Below are positions 34,209 through 43,362 of a stretch of DNA of 64,000 nt, piece after piece. This stretch comes from CF-162 sp963667205 (GTDB lineage Bacteria; Chloroflexota; Dehalococcoidia; SM23-28-2; RBG-16-64-32): the NCBI GenBank assembly GCA_963667205.1, contig OY762959.1, positions 2,170,001-2,234,000 of the forward strand. Direction: 5' to 3'. Below the pieces are notes generated by a model. The model saw only the letters and a list, made by a program, of their open reading frames with translations. It had not been told where the DNA came from and ran no database searches. Positions within the stretch are counted from its first letter, which is position 1. Each line of letters begins with the position of its first letter. A program made the translations under genes and the position numbers.

Positions 34209-35354
34209 TCAGGCGCGGGCGGCCTGGATCAGCGGTGCGGCGGCGATCAGCAGCCGAACGAACTCCGGGTCGTGGGGCGCCGTGTCCAGCTGGTGCATGA
34301 GCACAGTCTGACTGTCGGAGGCCTCGATCCGGACGTGGTCCTCGCGCAGGCCGTCCGGGAGGTCCGTGCGCACCGTCACGTGAAGGGGATCGCCTGTGCG
34401 TGAGAAGGAGAGCAGCGCCGCCTCGCCGTCGCGCTCGAAGGCGAGCTTGATTGAGACAAGCCAGCCGCGGTCGATGCCGTCGTACTTCACCGGCTCCAGG
34501 TAGACGGGAATCTCGCGCCCGTCCTGCTTCAGGGTCAGTCGGTTCGAGCCCCGTGCCGAGGCGCTGCTCAGATCCCAGGCGCAGTGCTCCGCCAGCCAGG
34601 CGAGGAAGAGAATCGCCTGCGAGGGCCGGTGCTTTGAGCCTTCTGCGTACCGTATCTCGGCGCTCTTGACGAACGGGAGCCAGGCGGCGAGGCCGGCCGC
34701 GCCGGTGTGGCTCTCGACCAAGTCGCGCCAGGAGCGAACGCGCTCGTAATTGAGGTCGCCGATCGCGCAGTCGTGCAGGGACGAAAGCTCACGGACGCGC
34801 GCAAGATCCCGTAGCTCGTCGGCGAAGCGGGAGGAGTCGACGATGAAGTGGTCGGCCACCCCGCAGAGCTCCTCGATCAGGTGCGATTGTTCCGGCAGCG
34901 GCCCGGTCCACCAGACGACGACGGGCAGGTCTGGGATTAGCAGCGGGACGATGATGCTGTGCAGGTGGAAAGCGGCGCGGCCGGAGACGTGCAGCGTCAC
35001 CTCCTCGCAGCAGACCTGCTGATCCAGTCCTGGCGCCAGGTGGCAGTGCGCGGAGAGAGAGGCGTCGATCTGCGACTCGCCTTCAGACGGCCGGGCGACT
35101 ACGACGAGCGCGCGCGACGGGTGGTGAGCGGCCAGCTCCTCGATGACGCTACGGGCCTGCGCGGCGGTGTCGTCGTCGTCCGCGTGGACGACCATGTTGA
35201 CGAGGCTCGTGCGGATCGCGAACCCTTCGCCGCCGTCGGGGGTGCCGGCGGTGAAGTGGCGGAGCTTCGTCAGCTCGGCCTCGATGCGGTCGATGTCGAC
35301 GGCGCGGCCCGTCCAGGAGAGTTTGCGGTCCTCGTGGTCTAGAGCCTGCGCCAC
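34209..35354 (-). CDS. opcA: Glucose-6-phosphate dehydrogenase assembly protein OpcA
   Basis: 381 residues. PSRALVVVARP, the cysteine-rich CCEEVTLHVSG and LPVVVWWTGPLPE are OpcA-family segments; the gene follows zwf with a 16-base overlap, its usual place in cyanobacteria, actinobacteria and Chloroflexota. OpcA is a redox-sensitive partner that activates or assembles glucose-6-phosphate dehydrogenase. It is the last gene of the six-gene pentose phosphate operon. Confidence 0.9.
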   Translation of the reverse strand: MAQALDHEDRKLSWTGRAVDIDRIEAELTKLRHFTAGTPDGGEGFAIRTSLVNMVVHADDDDTAAQARSVIEELAAHHPSRALVVVARPSEGESQIDASLSAHCHLAPGLDQQVCCEEVTLHVSGRAAFHLHSIIVPLLIPDLPVVVWWTGPLPEQSHLIEELCGVADHFIVDSSRFADELRDLARVRELSSLHDCAIGDLNYERVRSWRDLVESHTGAAGLAAWLPFVKSAEIRYAEGSKHRPSQAILFLAWLAEHCAWDLSSASARGSNRLTLKQDGREIPVYLEPVKYDGIDRGWLVSIKLAFERDGEAALLSFSRTGDPLHVTVRTDLPDGLREDHVRIEASDSQTVLMHQLDTAPHDPEFVRLLIAAAPLIQAARA

Positions 35355-36874
35355 TGGCGGCCATCCTTCTCGATCAACTCATCGGCGGCAGACGGGCCCC
35401 ACGTCCCGGCTTCGTAGTTTGGGAAATCCAGCGGTGGCATCGACTTCCAGCCGTTGGTAATGCGCTCCATGATCGTCCAGGCGGCCTCAACTTCGTCGGA
35501 CCGAGTGAAGAGCGTGGCGTCGCCCTGGAGCGCGTCCATCAGCAGAGTCTCGTAGGCGGACGGCGCCTGGACGACGAACGATGCCCCGTAAAGGAAGTCC
35601 ATGGCGGCCGGCCGCAGCCGCGGTGGCGAGCCCGGGACCTTGGTCAGGAACTTGAGGCTGATCCCCTCGTTGGGCTGAATGCGGATGGAGAGTACGTTCG
35701 GCTCCAGGTGGGGTTCGTCGGTGAAGTCGTGGAACAGCAGCTGCGGCGCGCGCTTGAAGGAGACGGCGATCTCTGTGCTGCGCTTCGGCAGCCGCTTGCC
35801 GCTGCGCAGGTAGAAGGGCACGTCGGCCCAGCGCCAGCTATCGAGGAAGAGGCGCAACGCCGCGAACGTCTCCGTCTGCGAGTCGCCGGGGACGCCTTCC
35901 TCGTCGGGGTAGGCGGGCACCTCCTCGCCGGCCACCCAGCCGGAGCCGTACTGGCCGCGGGCGGTGGCCAGCGGCACTTCGTCTTCCTCCAGGAGTCGAA
36001 CGGCGTTCAGCACCTTCACCTTCTCGTTGCGGACGGAGGTGCCGTCGATCGCCAGCGGCGGCTCCATGGCGATGAGCGAGAGCAGCTGCATGATGTGGTT
36101 CTGGACCATGTCGCGCAGGGCGCCGGAGCCGTCGTAGTAGCTGCCGCGGCGGCCGACGCCAAGGCTCTCCGACACTGTGATTTGGACGTGGTCGACATAA
36201 CGGCGGTTCCAGATTGGCTCCAGAATGCCGTTGGCGAAGCGGAAGACGAGTATGTTCTGGACCGTCTCCTTGCCCAGGTAGTGGTCGATCCGGTAGACGT
36301 CGTCCTCGCTGAAGACGGCGTGGACGGCCTCGTTCAGGCGGCGCGCCGAGGCGAGGTCGACGCCGAACGGCTTCTCGACGATCACACGCGACCAGCCTTC
36401 TCCGCCGTTGCCCGCCGAGTGGGCCCGGCCGATCTGCGCGATGATCTCGACGAACGTCGTCGGTGGCACGGCCAGGTAGTAGAGGCGGTTGCCGCCGGTG
36501 TCTTGCTCCGCCTCGACCTCTCGCAGCCTGTCATTGAGGCGGTCGTGGCCTTCCGGGTCGTCGTAGCCACCGTAAGAGTAGAAGAGGCTCGAGGCGAAGG
36601 AGTCCCAGACGTCGGGGTCAACCGGGCGCCGTGAGTGCTTCTCGACGTTCTTGCGCGCTTCCTCACGGAACGCTTCGTCGGACCACTTGGTGCGGGCGTA
36701 GCAGACAACAGCCAGTCGCGGCGGCAGGCGCCGGTCCAGCGCCAGGTTGTACAGCGCCGGCATGAGCATGCGCGCGGTCAGGTCTCCCGAGGCACCGAAG
36801 ATGACGATCGTGCAGGGGTGAGGCGCAGCGCCGGAGACGGGATCGGCGGCGAGAGGAGAGGCCCGGGTCGTCAC
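35339..36874 (-). CDS. zwf: Glucose-6-phosphate 1-dehydrogenase
   Basis: 511 residues, full length. TIVIFGASGDLTARML is the NADP-binding start, IVEKPFG and RIDHYLGKE (substrate lysine and histidine) the signatures, followed by FRFANGILEPIWNR and PFYLRSGKRLPKR. It makes 6-phosphogluconolactone with NADPH. ATG overlaps the gnd stop by 4 bases. No 6-phosphogluconolactonase gene is present in the operon. Confidence 0.96.
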   Translation of the reverse strand: MTTRASPLAADPVSGAAPHPCTIVIFGASGDLTARMLMPALYNLALDRRLPPRLAVVCYARTKWSDEAFREEARKNVEKHSRRPVDPDVWDSFASSLFYSYGGYDDPEGHDRLNDRLREVEAEQDTGGNRLYYLAVPPTTFVEIIAQIGRAHSAGNGGEGWSRVIVEKPFGVDLASARRLNEAVHAVFSEDDVYRIDHYLGKETVQNILVFRFANGILEPIWNRRYVDHVQITVSESLGVGRRGSYYDGSGALRDMVQNHIMQLLSLIAMEPPLAIDGTSVRNEKVKVLNAVRLLEEDEVPLATARGQYGSGWVAGEEVPAYPDEEGVPGDSQTETFAALRLFLDSWRWADVPFYLRSGKRLPKRSTEIAVSFKRAPQLLFHDFTDEPHLEPNVLSIRIQPNEGISLKFLTKVPGSPPRLRPAAMDFLYGASFVVQAPSAYETLLMDALQGDATLFTRSDEVEAAWTIMERITNGWKSMPPLDFPNYEAGTWGPSAADELIEKDGRQWRRL

Positions 36875-37767
36875 TCGTTCTTGACCCTGTGGCCGCCGAA
36901 CTCCTGGCGCAGCGCGGCGGTCAGCCTGGCGCCGAACGAGTCGTCCTGCCGCGAGCGGAAGCGTGCGAAGAGCGAGTGCGCCAGCGTTGTCGCCGGCACG
37001 TCGCGGTCGATCGCCTCCTGGACCGTCCAGCGTCCCATGCCTGAGTCCTCAACGTAGCCCTTGATGGAGGACAGGTCCGGGTCTTTGGCCAGCGCGCGTT
37101 CCGCCAGCTCAAGGAGCCAGGAACGGACCACGCTGCCGTGCCCCCAGAGCTCTGAGATGGCGTGCAGGTCGAGGTCATAAGTCGAGGCGTCGAGCAGCTC
37201 GAAGCCTTCGGCGTAGGACTGCAAGAGCGCGTACTCGATGCCGTTGTGCACCATCTTGACGTAGTGGCCGGCGCCGGCCGGGCCGACGTACGCGTACCCC
37301 TGCGGCGGCGCCAGCGTCTCGAAGACGGGGTGCGCTCGCTCGAAGATGTCCTTCTCACCTCCGATCATCAGGCAGAAGCCGTTGTCGAGGCCCCAGACGC
37401 CGCCGCTCGTGCCGCAGTCCAGCAGGTGGATGCCCGATGCCTTCAGCGATTCGGCGCGCGCCACGCTGTCGTGGAAGTTGGAGTTACCGCCTTCGATGAT
37501 CGCGTCGCCCTTCTCCAGCAGCGGCGCCAGCGCCTCCATCGTGTCGGTCACCGGCTGGCCGGACGGGACCATCAGCCAGACGTGCCGCGGCGCCTCGAGT
37601 TTGCTGACGACGTCTTCGAGGCTCGCGGCGGCTATCGCTCCGTCGGCCTTGAGGGCGTCTGCCGCCTTTTGATCGCGGTCGTAGACGACGACTTCGTGGC
37701 CGCCGCGGAGGAGGCGCAGGCTCATGTTGGCGCCCATGCGTCCGAGGCCGACCATGCCGAGCTGCAC
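36871..37767 (-). CDS. gnd: 6-phosphogluconate dehydrogenase, decarboxylating (short form)
   Basis: 298 residues from GTG 37767 with GAGGGGG about 8 bases before; the frame is open further left but only as a shadow of pgi. QLGMVGLGRMGANM is the cofactor site, IIEGGNSNFHDS and LDCGTSGGVWGL the substrate loops, and AGHYVKMVHNGIEYALLQSYAEG carries the catalytic lysine. The ~300-residue form (GndA/YqeC class) is shorter than the 470-residue enzyme. It yields ribulose 5-phosphate, CO2 and NAD(P)H. GTG begins one base before the pgi stop. Confidence 0.93.
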   Translation of the reverse strand: MQLGMVGLGRMGANMSLRLLRGGHEVVVYDRDQKAADALKADGAIAAASLEDVVSKLEAPRHVWLMVPSGQPVTDTMEALAPLLEKGDAIIEGGNSNFHDSVARAESLKASGIHLLDCGTSGGVWGLDNGFCLMIGGEKDIFERAHPVFETLAPPQGYAYVGPAGAGHYVKMVHNGIEYALLQSYAEGFELLDASTYDLDLHAISELWGHGSVVRSWLLELAERALAKDPDLSSIKGYVEDSGMGRWTVQEAIDRDVPATTLAHSLFARFRSRQDDSFGARLTAALRQEFGGHRVKNE

Positions 37768-37768
37768 G

Positions 37769-39427
37769 CTATCGCCCCCTCTCTGCGGTCTCGCCAAGAG
37801 CCGCCTCGACGCCGTCGACCAGCCGCCGCAGGTCGGCGGCCGTATCGCCGTTGAGCGAGACGCGCAGGACCGGCCGCCGGCGCCCGAGGAGGGCGGCGAG
37901 GTCGCCCAACGCCTGCGCCCTCTTGAGGACGCTGAACGTGAACGACTGGTCGCCTGGCACGTCGAGGTCGATCTCGTCGTTCGCCACGAGCTGCAGAAAT
38001 ACGCCTGAGGCCGGCCCGCCCTTGTGCAGCTGGCCGGTGGAGTGCAGAAAGCGCGGCCCGTAGCCGACGGTCGTCGCCCTGTGGGTCGCGTCTCTAAGAA
38101 CGGTGCGCAGCCGCGTGAGCAGGCGTTCGTGTTCCTCCGTCGGCGGGATGTAGGCCATGATCGCCAGGTATGAGCCCGCCGGCGCCTGAAGGAAGTGCTC
38201 CGCCACAAGCGCGCTGATCGTGCGCTCCGGTGCAGCGTCTAGCCGCGCCAGCGTCGCGTCGTCGGCGGCGAGGGCGAGGCTGTCTTCCTCGACGAGCGGC
38301 GCCGGGTTGGGCAGGGCGCCCGTCGTCTCAAACTGCTGGATCACGCGGTTGGTGTTCTCCTTGCTCTCAGCCACGTTCGGCTCGTCGAAGGGGTTGAGGC
38401 CGAAAGCGGCGCCGGCAGCGGCAGTGGCGATCTCCCAGCGCAGGAACTCCGCGCCGAGGCCGAACGGTCCGGCGACGTCGATGCGGATTACGGGGTGGCC
38501 CGCCGCTTCGATCCGGTCGGCGGCTACGGCCGTCTCCTCGTCGCGGTCCTCCATCTGCATCGAGACGAAGACGCGGTCGTCGCCGTAGGATTGTGGGTCT
38601 CCGGGCGGCTCGCCGTCGATGGGGACGATGCCGTGGCCGCCCTTGCCGGTGCTTTCGGCGATCAGCTGCTCAGCCCAGGCGCCGAAGCTCTCCAGGCCGG
38701 GCGCGGAGAGGAACGTCAGCTTGTCGCGTCCCTCCGCGGCCAGCGTGGCCAGCCGCTCGCCGAGCCCGGCGGCGTCGTCGCCGTCGACTGTGGCCGCGGA
38801 GGCCAGCAGCTTTTCGACGTCGACACCGATGGCGGCTGCCGGCACGAGGCCGAAGAACGAGAGTGCGGAGAACCGCCCGCCGATGTCCGGCGGGTTGACG
38901 AAAACGCGGTGGAAGGCCGACTCGCCGGCGCGGTGGTAGAGCGGCGTGTCAGGATCGGTGACGGCGACGAAGTTGTCGAGGGCGCCGGTGTCGCCCGTCG
39001 CGTCCAATGTACGTTCGGCGAAGTAGCGTTCGAGCGAGGTCGTCTCCACGGTCGTGCCCGACTTGCTGGAGACGATGAAGAGCGTGGTGGGTACGTCGAT
39101 CCTGTTTTCGACCCGCAGGATCGCCAGTGGGTCGGTGGTGTCCAGAATGTGCAGCACAGGGAATCCGGGCGCCGAGCCGAACGTGCGCTGGAAGACCTCA
39201 GGGGCGAGCGAGCTGCCGCCCATGCCGAGGAGAACGGCGTGGCGGAAGCCAAGTTCGCGGACCCAGTCCGCGAAGCCGCGCAGCTCATCGAGGCTGGCCT
39301 GCATCGATTCGTGCAGGTCCACCCAGCCGAGGCGCTGGCTGATCTTCTCCTGGATGGCGGGCTCAGACGTCCAGAGTGAGGCGTCAAGCGCCTGCAGGCG
39401 CTTGAAGAAGGAGGCGGGCAAGCTCAC
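37769..39427 (-). CDS. pgi: Glucose-6-phosphate isomerase
   Basis: 552 residues. AVLLGMGGSSLAPEVF and FIVSSKSGTTVET are the sugar-phosphate binding SIS motifs, GGRFSALSFFGLVPAA the PGI signature region, and NPFDEPNVAESKENT the catalytic segment. The C-terminal half has STGQLHKGGPASGVFLQL. Its sequence type is the one found as the second half of actinobacterial and Chloroflexota transaldolase-isomerase fusions; here it is a separate gene starting 3 bases after tal. Confidence 0.93.
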   Translation of the reverse strand: MSLPASFFKRLQALDASLWTSEPAIQEKISQRLGWVDLHESMQASLDELRGFADWVRELGFRHAVLLGMGGSSLAPEVFQRTFGSAPGFPVLHILDTTDPLAILRVENRIDVPTTLFIVSSKSGTTVETTSLERYFAERTLDATGDTGALDNFVAVTDPDTPLYHRAGESAFHRVFVNPPDIGGRFSALSFFGLVPAAAIGVDVEKLLASAATVDGDDAAGLGERLATLAAEGRDKLTFLSAPGLESFGAWAEQLIAESTGKGGHGIVPIDGEPPGDPQSYGDDRVFVSMQMEDRDEETAVAADRIEAAGHPVIRIDVAGPFGLGAEFLRWEIATAAAGAAFGLNPFDEPNVAESKENTNRVIQQFETTGALPNPAPLVEEDSLALAADDATLARLDAAPERTISALVAEHFLQAPAGSYLAIMAYIPPTEEHERLLTRLRTVLRDATHRATTVGYGPRFLHSTGQLHKGGPASGVFLQLVANDEIDLDVPGDQSFTFSVLKRAQALGDLAALLGRRRPVLRVSLNGDTAADLRRLVDGVEAALGETAERGR

Positions 39428-39430
39428 CCG

Positions 39431-40597
39431 TCAGTCTCCCCTCGAGGTGGCGCTGATCCCTTTCGTGCCGGCGAGGATGCGGTCACGCTTCTCCGCGACC
39501 GTGGCGCGGGCTTTCGCGAAAGAGTCGGCGAAGAGCTGGACACCCTGCACCTGCAACTCGTCCGTGACGGCCCGGAAGTCGATACCGACGGCTTCAAGCT
39601 CGCGGACGTCTGCGCGGGCGGCGTCGACGTCACTGGTCAGCGTTGCGGCGACGACGCCGTGGTCGCGGAAGGCGTCGAGAGTGTTCTGAGGCACGGTGTT
39701 AATCGTATCGGGCCCGATCAGCTCCTCAACGTAAAGCACGTCACGAAGGTCGGGGTTTTTCGTGCTTGTGCTGGCCCAGAGACAGCGCTGAACGCGCGCG
39801 CCCTTCGCGGCGAGAGCTGCCCAGCGGTCGCCCGAGAAGATCTCCTGGTACTTCGCGTAGGCGATCCTGGCGTTTGCGACGCCCGCCTTGCCCAGCAACG
39901 CGCGCAGGCGCTCCCGTTCGAGGTCACTGTCGACGGCCTCGATCTTTTCGGCAAGCATGGGGTCTACCATCGAGTCGACACGGCTGATGAAGAAGCTGGC
40001 GACCGATCCGATACGGTCGATCGGCAGGCCCTCCTTCACGCGCTTCTCCAGCGCCGAGATGTAGGCCAAGGCGACCTGCTCGTAGTTGTCGACGCCGAAG
40101 AGGAGCGTGATGTTCACGTTGATCCCGTCGGCGAGCGAGCGCTCGATCGCCGGCAGACCCGCCGGCGTTCCCGGGATCTTGATCATCGCGTTCGGCCGGG
40201 CGAGGGCGGCGAACAGGCGTGTCGCCTCGCTTGTCGTCGTCGCCGTGTCATCGGCGATCAGCGGCGAGACCTCCAGCGAGGCGTAGCCGTCTGCGCCCTC
40301 GGTCTCGTCGTAGACGCCGCGGAAGATGTCCGCGGAGAGTCCGACGTCGGTCACCGTCAGCGCGTCGTACGTCTCGTCGAGTGAGACTTCGGGGCGGACG
40401 ATCTCGGCCAGGTGCTCGTCGTAGGTATCGCCGGCGCCGACCGCCTTCTCGAAGATCGACGGGTTGGACGTGCCGCCGCTGACGCCGTCGGCATCGACCA
40501 TCCGCCGCAGAGCGCCGGTCTTGATCAGCGCGCGGTTCAGGTTGTCGTACCAGACGCTCTGTCCCTGGCTCTTCAGTTCCAGTAACGGGTTTGCCAT
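39431..40597 (-). CDS. tal: Transaldolase
   Basis: 388 residues. GGTSNPSIFEKAVG is the first transaldolase signature; the Schiff-base lysine is Lys140 in NAMIKIPGTPAGLPA; NITLLFGVDNYEQV and QRCLWASTSTKNPD follow. Length and motifs match the long (type 4) transaldolases that are often fused to glucose-6-phosphate isomerase. Interconverts sedoheptulose 7-phosphate plus glyceraldehyde 3-phosphate with erythrose 4-phosphate plus fructose 6-phosphate. Eleven bases separate it from rpiB upstream. No transketolase gene is in the cluster. Confidence 0.95.
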   Translation of the reverse strand: MANPLLELKSQGQSVWYDNLNRALIKTGALRRMVDADGVSGGTSNPSIFEKAVGAGDTYDEHLAEIVRPEVSLDETYDALTVTDVGLSADIFRGVYDETEGADGYASLEVSPLIADDTATTTSEATRLFAALARPNAMIKIPGTPAGLPAIERSLADGINVNITLLFGVDNYEQVALAYISALEKRVKEGLPIDRIGSVASFFISRVDSMVDPMLAEKIEAVDSDLERERLRALLGKAGVANARIAYAKYQEIFSGDRWAALAAKGARVQRCLWASTSTKNPDLRDVLYVEELIGPDTINTVPQNTLDAFRDHGVVAATLTSDVDAARADVRELEAVGIDFRAVTDELQVQGVQLFADSFAKARATVAEKRDRILAGTKGISATSRGD

Positions 40598-40608
40598 GCC
40601 AGTCGCTC

Positions 40609-41073
40609 CTATCCCGAAATCTGCTGCTTTTCGCCGTCCTCGATGGCGCGCACCTTGTCGAGGCGGCGCACGAAGCGCTCCCCTCCGTCGAAGGTGGCTG
40701 CGACGAACGCTTTCGTCACCTCCAGCGCGGCGTCGAGGCCCACGACGCCCGAACCGAGGCAGACGACGTTCATGTCGTCGTGCTCGACGCCCTGGTGCGC
40801 GGAGTAGGTGTCATGCGTGATGGCGGCGCGGATGCCGTTGAGCTTGTTGGCGGTGACACAGGCGCCGACGCCGCTGCCGCAGACGAGGACGCCCCGCTCG
40901 GCGTTGCCGGACTGGATCTCGCGGCCGAGGGCGACGGCGATGTCCGGGTAGTCGACGGACTCGGCGCTGTGGGTACCGACGTCGCTGACGTTGTGGCCGG
41001 CTGAGCGCAGGAAATCGGCGACGGCGTTCTTCATCTGAAAACCGCGGTGATCGGCTCCGACGACGATGCGCAT
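40609..41073 (-). CDS. rpiB: Ribose-5-phosphate isomerase B
   Basis: 154 residues. MRIVVGADHRGFQMKN and DYPDIAVALG are RpiB/LacAB signatures; the catalytic Cys65 is in VCGSGVGACVTANK, at the same residue number as in the E. coli enzyme, though the GTGIG loop is GSGVG here. First gene of the pentose phosphate operon, behind a promoter-like pair at 41140-41168. Confidence 0.93.
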   Translation of the reverse strand: MRIVVGADHRGFQMKNAVADFLRSAGHNVSDVGTHSAESVDYPDIAVALGREIQSGNAERGVLVCGSGVGACVTANKLNGIRAAITHDTYSAHQGVEHDDMNVVCLGSGVVGLDAALEVTKAFVAATFDGGERFVRRLDKVRAIEDGEKQQISG

Positions 41074-41139
41074 GGCGCTCCTCTCTGCGCTTTGCGGGGC
41101 GAAGGACGCGCCCGGGGCGGTTGGGGCATCCTGTGATCC

Positions 41140-41168
41140 ATGCTATCGCCGCCCGCGGGGGCTGGCAA
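41140..41168 (-). promoter_or_regulatory. Candidate promoter for the pentose phosphate operon
   Basis: Minus strand TTGCCA (41168-41163), 17-bp spacer, TAGCAT (41145-41140), 67 bases before rpiB. Only partial consensus; the 190-base gap between the MaoC gene and rpiB holds nothing else I recognise. Confidence 0.4.
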
Positions 41169-41263
41169 GGTAACCCCGGTCACCCTCCGGGAGCGAATTC
41201 GTGGCCAGGGCAAAGGCCCGCATGATCGTCGCGGCCTCTGGTTGTCGTTTTCGCCGGTGATGC

Positions 41264-42103
41264 CTAGGACTTGACCTCGGCGGCGGCGTTGCCCATGACG
41301 ACGCGGCCCTCCTGCGTCTTCGACTGGACGATGATCTTGCCGTTGCCCTCGTCCCACATCTCGGTCGTGATCGTGTCGCCCGGGAAGACGACACCTAAGA
41401 AGCGGACGGACAGGCCGACGAGGCGGTCCGGGTCGTTGTCGCAGTACTCGGCGAGGACGGCGCGGCCGGCGTAGCCGAAGCTGCAAAGGCCGTGCAGGAT
41501 CGGCCGGTCGTAGCCTGCCATCTTCGCGAAATCGGGGTCGATGTGCAGCGGGTTGCGGTCTCCCGAAAGGCGGTAGATCGCGGCCTGGATGTCCAGCGTC
41601 GTGTCCTCCACCGACTTGTCCGGCGCGCGCTCCGGCGCATTGTTGCCGGCTTCCGGTCCGCGTTCGCCGCCGAAGCCGCCGGCGCCGCGCACGAACACGC
41701 CCGACGTGTTCGTGAAGACGGTCTCGCCGGAAACGTCCGTAGTCGTCGAGTCGATCGCGACGAGCGCGCCCTTGCCCTTGTCGTAGACGCCCGTTACGGT
41801 TCCGCTCGTTGTCAGAGAGCCGCTGGTCGGGATCGTCTTCGCGATGCGGAAGCCTTGCTCGCCATGGAGGATCATGACCGGGTTGATCTCGACCCCCTGG
41901 GCGAGACCCATGAGCGCCGGGAACGCCGGGATGACGGCGAAGGTCGGGATCACCTTGAGGTTGCGCTCGAAGATGAACGGTAGTTCCCGGGCGCCGACGC
42001 CGAGCGCGTAGAGCATGACGTCGCGCTCTTCGTAATCGAACGCGGTCGCAGGCAGCTCCAAGCCGACGACGTCCGGGCCGAGGGTCTTGCGTTCGGTGGT
42101 CAT
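41264..42103 (-). CDS. MaoC-like (R)-specific enoyl-CoA hydratase 2
   Basis: 279 residues, double hot-dog layout. The N-terminal half (DYEERDVMLYALGVGARE) is the degenerate domain of eukaryote-type hydratase 2; the C-half has YRLSGDRNPLHIDPDFAKMAGYDRPILHGLCSFG with the catalytic Asp/His of the hydratase-2 motif. It hydrates trans-2-enoyl-CoA to (R)-3-hydroxyacyl-CoA. With the SDR gene 3 bases upstream it reproduces, as two proteins, the hydratase and dehydrogenase parts of peroxisomal multifunctional enzyme 2. Confidence 0.9.
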   Translation of the reverse strand: MTTERKTLGPDVVGLELPATAFDYEERDVMLYALGVGARELPFIFERNLKVIPTFAVIPAFPALMGLAQGVEINPVMILHGEQGFRIAKTIPTSGSLTTSGTVTGVYDKGKGALVAIDSTTTDVSGETVFTNTSGVFVRGAGGFGGERGPEAGNNAPERAPDKSVEDTTLDIQAAIYRLSGDRNPLHIDPDFAKMAGYDRPILHGLCSFGYAGRAVLAEYCDNDPDRLVGLSVRFLGVVFPGDTITTEMWDEGNGKIIVQSKTQEGRVVMGNAAAEVKS

Positions 42104-42106
42104 CGC

Positions 42107-43012
42107 TTAGCTCGCCGCCGTGGCCGCCGAGAGGCGCTTGGAGACCTCGTCGAAGGCGTTGCTGAACTCTTCGGCGCCGGTCATGTCCCTGATCTTGTCG
42201 AAGTTGTCGCGCACTGCCTCGATCGAGATGCCCGGCAATACGGCGCCCTTGCTCTCGACGATCGCCGCGCGGCCGACGTAGCCGCCGCCGGCGGTGATGA
42301 TGTCGCCGGACACCTGGCACTCTTCCGAGCAAAGGTAGGCGACGGCGGGCGAGACGAACTCCGGCAGGAGCTTCTCGAGCACGGCCGGCGGCATCACATC
42401 CTCAGTCAGCCGCGAAGCAGCGACGGGGGCGATGACGTTGGCCTTGATGTTGTACTTGGCGCCTTCCAGCTCCAGCGTGCTGGCGAGGCCGAGGAGCGCC
42501 GTCTTGGCCGAGGAGTAGTTGGCCTGGCCGAAGTTGCCGTAGAGCCCGGCGTTGGAAGTGGTGACGATGATGCGGCCGTAATTCTGCTGTCGCATCAGGC
42601 GGAAGGCAGGCTGGATGACGTTGAACGAGCCCTTGACGTGCACCGCGAAGATCTTGTCCCAGTCCTGCTCCTCGAGATTGTGGAAGGCGCGGTCGCGCAG
42701 GATGCCGGCGTTGGCGATGACGATGTCCACCTTGCCGAAGGCGTCGACGGCGGTCTTGATGATGTTCTCGCCGCCGGCGGAGGTGTCGACGCCGTCGTAG
42801 TTAGCGACCGCCTCGCCACCGGCCGCCTTGATCTCCTCGACGACCTGGTCGGCCATGTTCGAGCTGCCGCCGCCGCCGTCGCGCGCACCGCCGAGGTCGT
42901 TGACGACGACCTTGGCGTCACGCGAGGCGAGGAGCATTGAGTGGGCGCGGCCGAGGCCGCCGCCGGCGCCTGTGACGACCGCTACCCGGTCGTCGAATCG
43001 TACTTCGCTCAA
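42107..43012 (-). CDS. MFE-2-type (R)-3-hydroxyacyl-CoA dehydrogenase (SDR)
   Basis: 301 residues from TTG 43012, preferred because GGAGG (43019-43023) lies 6 bases upstream and the family begins at this point; the open frame extends 29 codons further without support. GAGGGLGRAHS is the NAD site, VVNDLGGARDGGG the HSD17B4-type loop, IIVTTSNAGLYGNFGQANYSSAKT contains the Ser, Tyr and Lys catalytic residues. The C-terminal 60 residues correspond to the MFE-2 substrate helix. Leads the pair with the MaoC gene; TTGACA/TTTAAT promoter at 43089-43118. Confidence 0.9.
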   Translation of the reverse strand: MSEVRFDDRVAVVTGAGGGLGRAHSMLLASRDAKVVVNDLGGARDGGGGSSNMADQVVEEIKAAGGEAVANYDGVDTSAGGENIIKTAVDAFGKVDIVIANAGILRDRAFHNLEEQDWDKIFAVHVKGSFNVIQPAFRLMRQQNYGRIIVTTSNAGLYGNFGQANYSSAKTALLGLASTLELEGAKYNIKANVIAPVAASRLTEDVMPPAVLEKLLPEFVSPAVAYLCSEECQVSGDIITAGGGYVGRAAIVESKGAVLPGISIEAVRDNFDKIRDMTGAEEFSNAFDEVSKRLSAATAAS

Positions 43013-43088
43013 AAGGAACCTCCAGTCAGTTGTAGGGGCGGCTGGCCGCAGTGTTGGGACGAGCGGACAGGCGCCTGTTGGGCAGCCT

Positions 43089-43118
43089 ATTAAATTCACA
43101 TTCGGTGGGTCGTGTCAA
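43089..43118 (-). promoter_or_regulatory. Promoter of the SDR-MaoC pair
   Basis: Minus strand TTGACA (43118-43113), 18-bp spacer, TTTAAT (43094-43089), 77 bases before the TTG start. Near-consensus. The 350-base gap 43013-43362 holds this, a weaker plus-strand candidate, and otherwise nothing I recognise. Confidence 0.65.
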
Positions 43119-43148
43119 CGCGCCGGACCGCGCCGTCGTTCGTGACGT

Positions 43149-43176
43149 TTGACCGGCGACAAGGGGCCGTTAGACA
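43149..43176 (+). promoter_or_regulatory. Weak candidate promoter for the CBS-domain gene
   Basis: TTGACC (43149-43154), 16-bp spacer, TAGACA (43171-43176). It would give a long leader of about 180 bases before the ATG at 43363. Confidence 0.3.
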
Positions 43177-43362
43177 CGTCCGCGTGCCGTGCATCCGCTC
43201 TTAGGCTTAGGTCAGCAAAGATGGCTGCGACGGGACACCACGTGACGGCCAGCTCAGGCGTTGTCTGCGGGTGGGCCGCTGCGGCCGCAAGGACGATCGG
43301 CGTCCGGAAGGAGATCCGAGAGACGGCGGTGGCGGCAATCGGGTGCTGAAAGGAGCGTGGGA

